49,101 nucleotides of DNA from positions 1-49,101 of the forward strand of contig JAGVNG010000007.1 of NCBI GenBank assembly GCA_020053375.1, given 5' to 3'. Within the stretch, counting starts at the first letter, position 1. Every line of letters starts with the position of its first letter. This document shows, piece after piece, positions 47,961 to 49,101 of this stretch. This stretch comes from Nanobdellota archaeon (GTDB lineage Archaea > Nanobdellota > Nanobdellia > Pacearchaeales > GW2011-AR1). Below the pieces are notes generated by a model, which was not told the origin of the DNA, made no database searches, and saw only the letters and a program-made list of their open reading frames with translations. Both the position numbers and the translations under genes were made by a program.

Positions 47961-48549
47961 TTTTTATTAAACCCGCCTGCCTCATCCTCAGGAAGTAATC
48001 ATTATCTTTTAGATATCTTACTGAAAAAACTACATTATCAAAATTTCCTGATTTGTATAACACCTTATGATTTTCTGCTATTGTTTTTTTTATTTTAAAG
48101 GGGAGGACATTAAATACTTGAATATCTGCCTTTTCGGGGAGTTGCCCAGACATCCTAATCCTAAATTTTGTGGTGTCCTTTAGGGATATTTCTTTTTTGA
48201 AGACAATACATATGTCTATATCGGATCGCGACGTAAAACTTTCATCAGCAAAAGAGCCAAAGAGAAGTATTGCTTTAATATCTTTTTTTAATTCATCCTG
48301 CAATATTATATTCACTGCTCTTTGAATTATTCTGTTGTTTTTCTGATTTTTCGCTAGGATAAACTCGTTTTCGAATTTTGCCAATTCTTTTATGCATTCA
48401 AATTTTTTTCTTATATCTCTTGAAAGCCTGTTTTTCTCAGATTGGCTTAAGGAAATTCCATTAACCTGCTTTTCAATAATTTCTAGCTCCCGCTTCCCAA
48501 ATATCTTTCTAATATTCTCATTTGTTTTTAAAAACTCTATTAAAGCCAT
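47953..48549 (-). CDS. MntA-type nucleotidyltransferase antitoxin
   Basis: A 198-aa protein with N-terminal helical/HTH-like region (about 1-70) and an MNT domain with LLFGSFADESFTSRSDIDIC (GS and DxD). The track ORF starts at 48681 inside the Zn-ribbon gene; ATG 48549 is preferred since TATATAAAT (about 48571-48580) lies 26 nt upstream, giving a leaderless mRNA. It overlaps HepT by 8 bp. A perfect inverted repeat lies between the TATA box and the ATG. Confidence 0.75.
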   Translation of the reverse strand: MALIEFLKTNENIRKIFGKRELEIIEKQVNGISLSQSEKNRLSRDIRKKFECIKELAKFENEFILAKNQKNNRIIQRAVNIILQDELKKDIKAILLFGSFADESFTSRSDIDICIVFKKEISLKDTTKFRIRMSGQLPEKADIQVFNVLPFKIKKTIAENHKVLYKSGNFDNVVFSVRYLKDNDYFLRMRQAGLIKNG

Positions 48550-48551
48550 TA

Positions 48552-48573
48552 AATAACCTAAATGATGGTTATT
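48552..48573 (-). promoter_or_regulatory. Inverted-repeat operator at mntA-hepT promoter
   Basis: AATAACC (48552-48558) and GGTTATT (48567-48573) form a perfect 7-bp inverted repeat with an 8-bp spacer directly between the TATA box and start codon, as expected for autorepression. Confidence 0.5.
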
Positions 48574-48647
48574 TATATAGTTTTTGGTTCCGTCTAGGAT
48601 TGTCCAATAAAATGAACAACTGTCTATTTTTGTATTTTTGGTAAAAA

Positions 48648-48869
48648 TTATTTCTTGTAATGCTCGTTCTTTGTTCCGCATTCATGGCAGAATTTTTGCC
48701 TTTCGTCGAGGTTTGTTCCACAATCAGGGCATTTTGATATTATTGGTTTGACATCGACAATTGTCTTATAGCCTGCTTTCCCAGAAACAACCTTTGAAAA
48801 GATGTTTGTAAAATCCTCTGACCTCTGCAGGTCTTCCTGCCCGCTTTGTCTGTCATATATCTCGCTCAT
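48648..48869 (-). CDS. Zn-ribbon small protein
   Basis: A 73-aa protein ending in a zinc ribbon with CPDCGTNLDE and CHECGTKNEHYKK (four Cys). The N-terminal half is polar and unrecognised. It is divergent in role from, but on the same strand as, the mntA-hepT pair, and its 3' end does not depend on that operon. Ribbon proteins of this size often bind nucleic acids or proteins. Confidence 0.65.
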   Translation of the reverse strand: MSEIYDRQSGQEDLQRSEDFTNIFSKVVSGKAGYKTIVDVKPIISKCPDCGTNLDERQKFCHECGTKNEHYKK

Positions 48870-48943
48870 CTTTTGCCACTCTTATTTTATTTTAGGAAAA
48901 TATTATTTAAAAAGATTTCTGGAGTGAATATTTCATCTTTTTA

Positions 48944-49048
48944 TCAACGGAAATCAGTCGAATGTTTTGCATTTTTACGATATAGTTTAGCAAATGTTTT
49001 TGTGTAATATCCTCTATTAATGTTATATCGTGGATTTAAGTTGTTCAT
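48944..49048 (-). CDS. Possible 34-aa basic peptide
   Basis: At the window edge the minus strand has a 34-codon ORF (MNNLNPRYNINRGYYTKTFA...) with many basic and aromatic residues. The ATG is preceded by AAAGGAATAAAAAG. It may be a real small protein or chance; the flank beyond 49101 is not visible. Confidence 0.25.
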   Translation of the reverse strand: MNNLNPRYNINRGYYTKTFAKLYRKNAKHSTDFR

Positions 49049-49101
49049 CTTTTTATTCCTTTCTTTGTTTTTCTAGGAAAGCTTGATTGGGAGTTCTAAG
49101 C

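Noticed and set aside
1-49101. CRISPR arrays, insertion sequences, rRNA or tRNA genes
   Set aside because: No regularly spaced repeats, transposase ORFs, tRNA-like T-loop/acceptor patterns or rRNA segments were seen on reading; small divergent tRNAs with introns could be missed by eye.

Overview
This window is a compact, AT-rich archaeal chromosome segment. Archaeal hallmarks are a proteasome alpha/SBDS/exosome superoperon (Rrp4, Rrp41, Rrp42), Rpo6, S2 with an archaeal-type neighbourhood, class I CCA-adding enzyme, Pop5 (RNase P), Mre11-Rad50, aCPSF1/FttA, archaeal RNase J, a presenilin-like protease and a TadA/TadC-type archaeal pilus. Many genes have a TATA-like box 25-30 nt before the ATG and no Shine-Dalgarno sequence, so leaderless mRNAs appear common. 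Shortened versions of core proteins (Rad50 683 aa, enolase 388 aa) and many tiny membrane or hypothetical genes suggest a reduced-genome DPANN archaeon (Woesearchaeota/Pacearchaeota-like). That placement is inference; there is no rRNA in the window.

Layout. 1-8.1 kb: a pilus/secretion operon (ATPase, two TadC-like membrane proteins, two pilin-like proteins) interrupted by a DNA glycosylase, an acetyltransferase and an MNT-HEPN pair. 8.2-12.3 kb (minus): RtcB ligase, a 38-aa membrane peptide, a remnant of a type IX-style sorting domain, a histone-fold protein with a second MNT-HEPN pair, and a secreted dockerin-like protein with an intact type IX-style C-terminal sorting domain. 12.5-17.6 kb: two large membrane-anchored surface proteins. 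17.6-19.6 kb: Era-like GTPase, DUF2073 and Zn-ribbon cluster. 20-22.7 kb: CCA-adding enzyme followed by two toxin-antitoxin cassettes punctuated by copies of the cca 3' end. 22.7-26.5 kb: a TrmB-regulated operon of unknown genes and an AbrB-MNT fusion. 26.6-33.6 kb (minus): presenilin-like protease, FttA, proteasome beta, Rad50 and Mre11. 33.7-35.5 kb: a diversity-generating retroelement (DGR) target/template pair. 35.5-38.7 kb: RNase J, Pop5 and small proteins. 38.8-46.5 kb: proteasome alpha, SBDS, exosome, Rpo6, enolase and S2, with small unknown genes between. 46.6-49.1 kb: an unknown protein, a stand-alone LigD-type 3'-phosphoesterase, another MntA/HepT pair and a Zn-ribbon protein.

The most exciting system is the DGR at 34.3-34.9 kb. 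A 94-bp template repeat (34326-34419) and a variable repeat (34737-34830) at the 3' end of a 248-codon gene differ at 16 positions. Every one is an A in the template on the coding strand (11 A to G, 5 A to T); no other base differs. The template is rich in Asn AAC/AAT codons, the variable repeat is followed by a small hairpin spanning the stop codon, and the 300-bp spacer is full of stem-loops. No reverse transcriptase or Avd gene is in the window, so the RT must act from elsewhere or has been lost recently.

Other notable points: toxin-antitoxin cassettes separated by 19-bp repeats derived from the cca 3' end; bacterial-type T9SS sorting domains in an archaeon; four MNT loci, each with palindromic sites around the promoter; and a GNRA-capped hairpin at the predicted 5' end of the RNase J mRNA.
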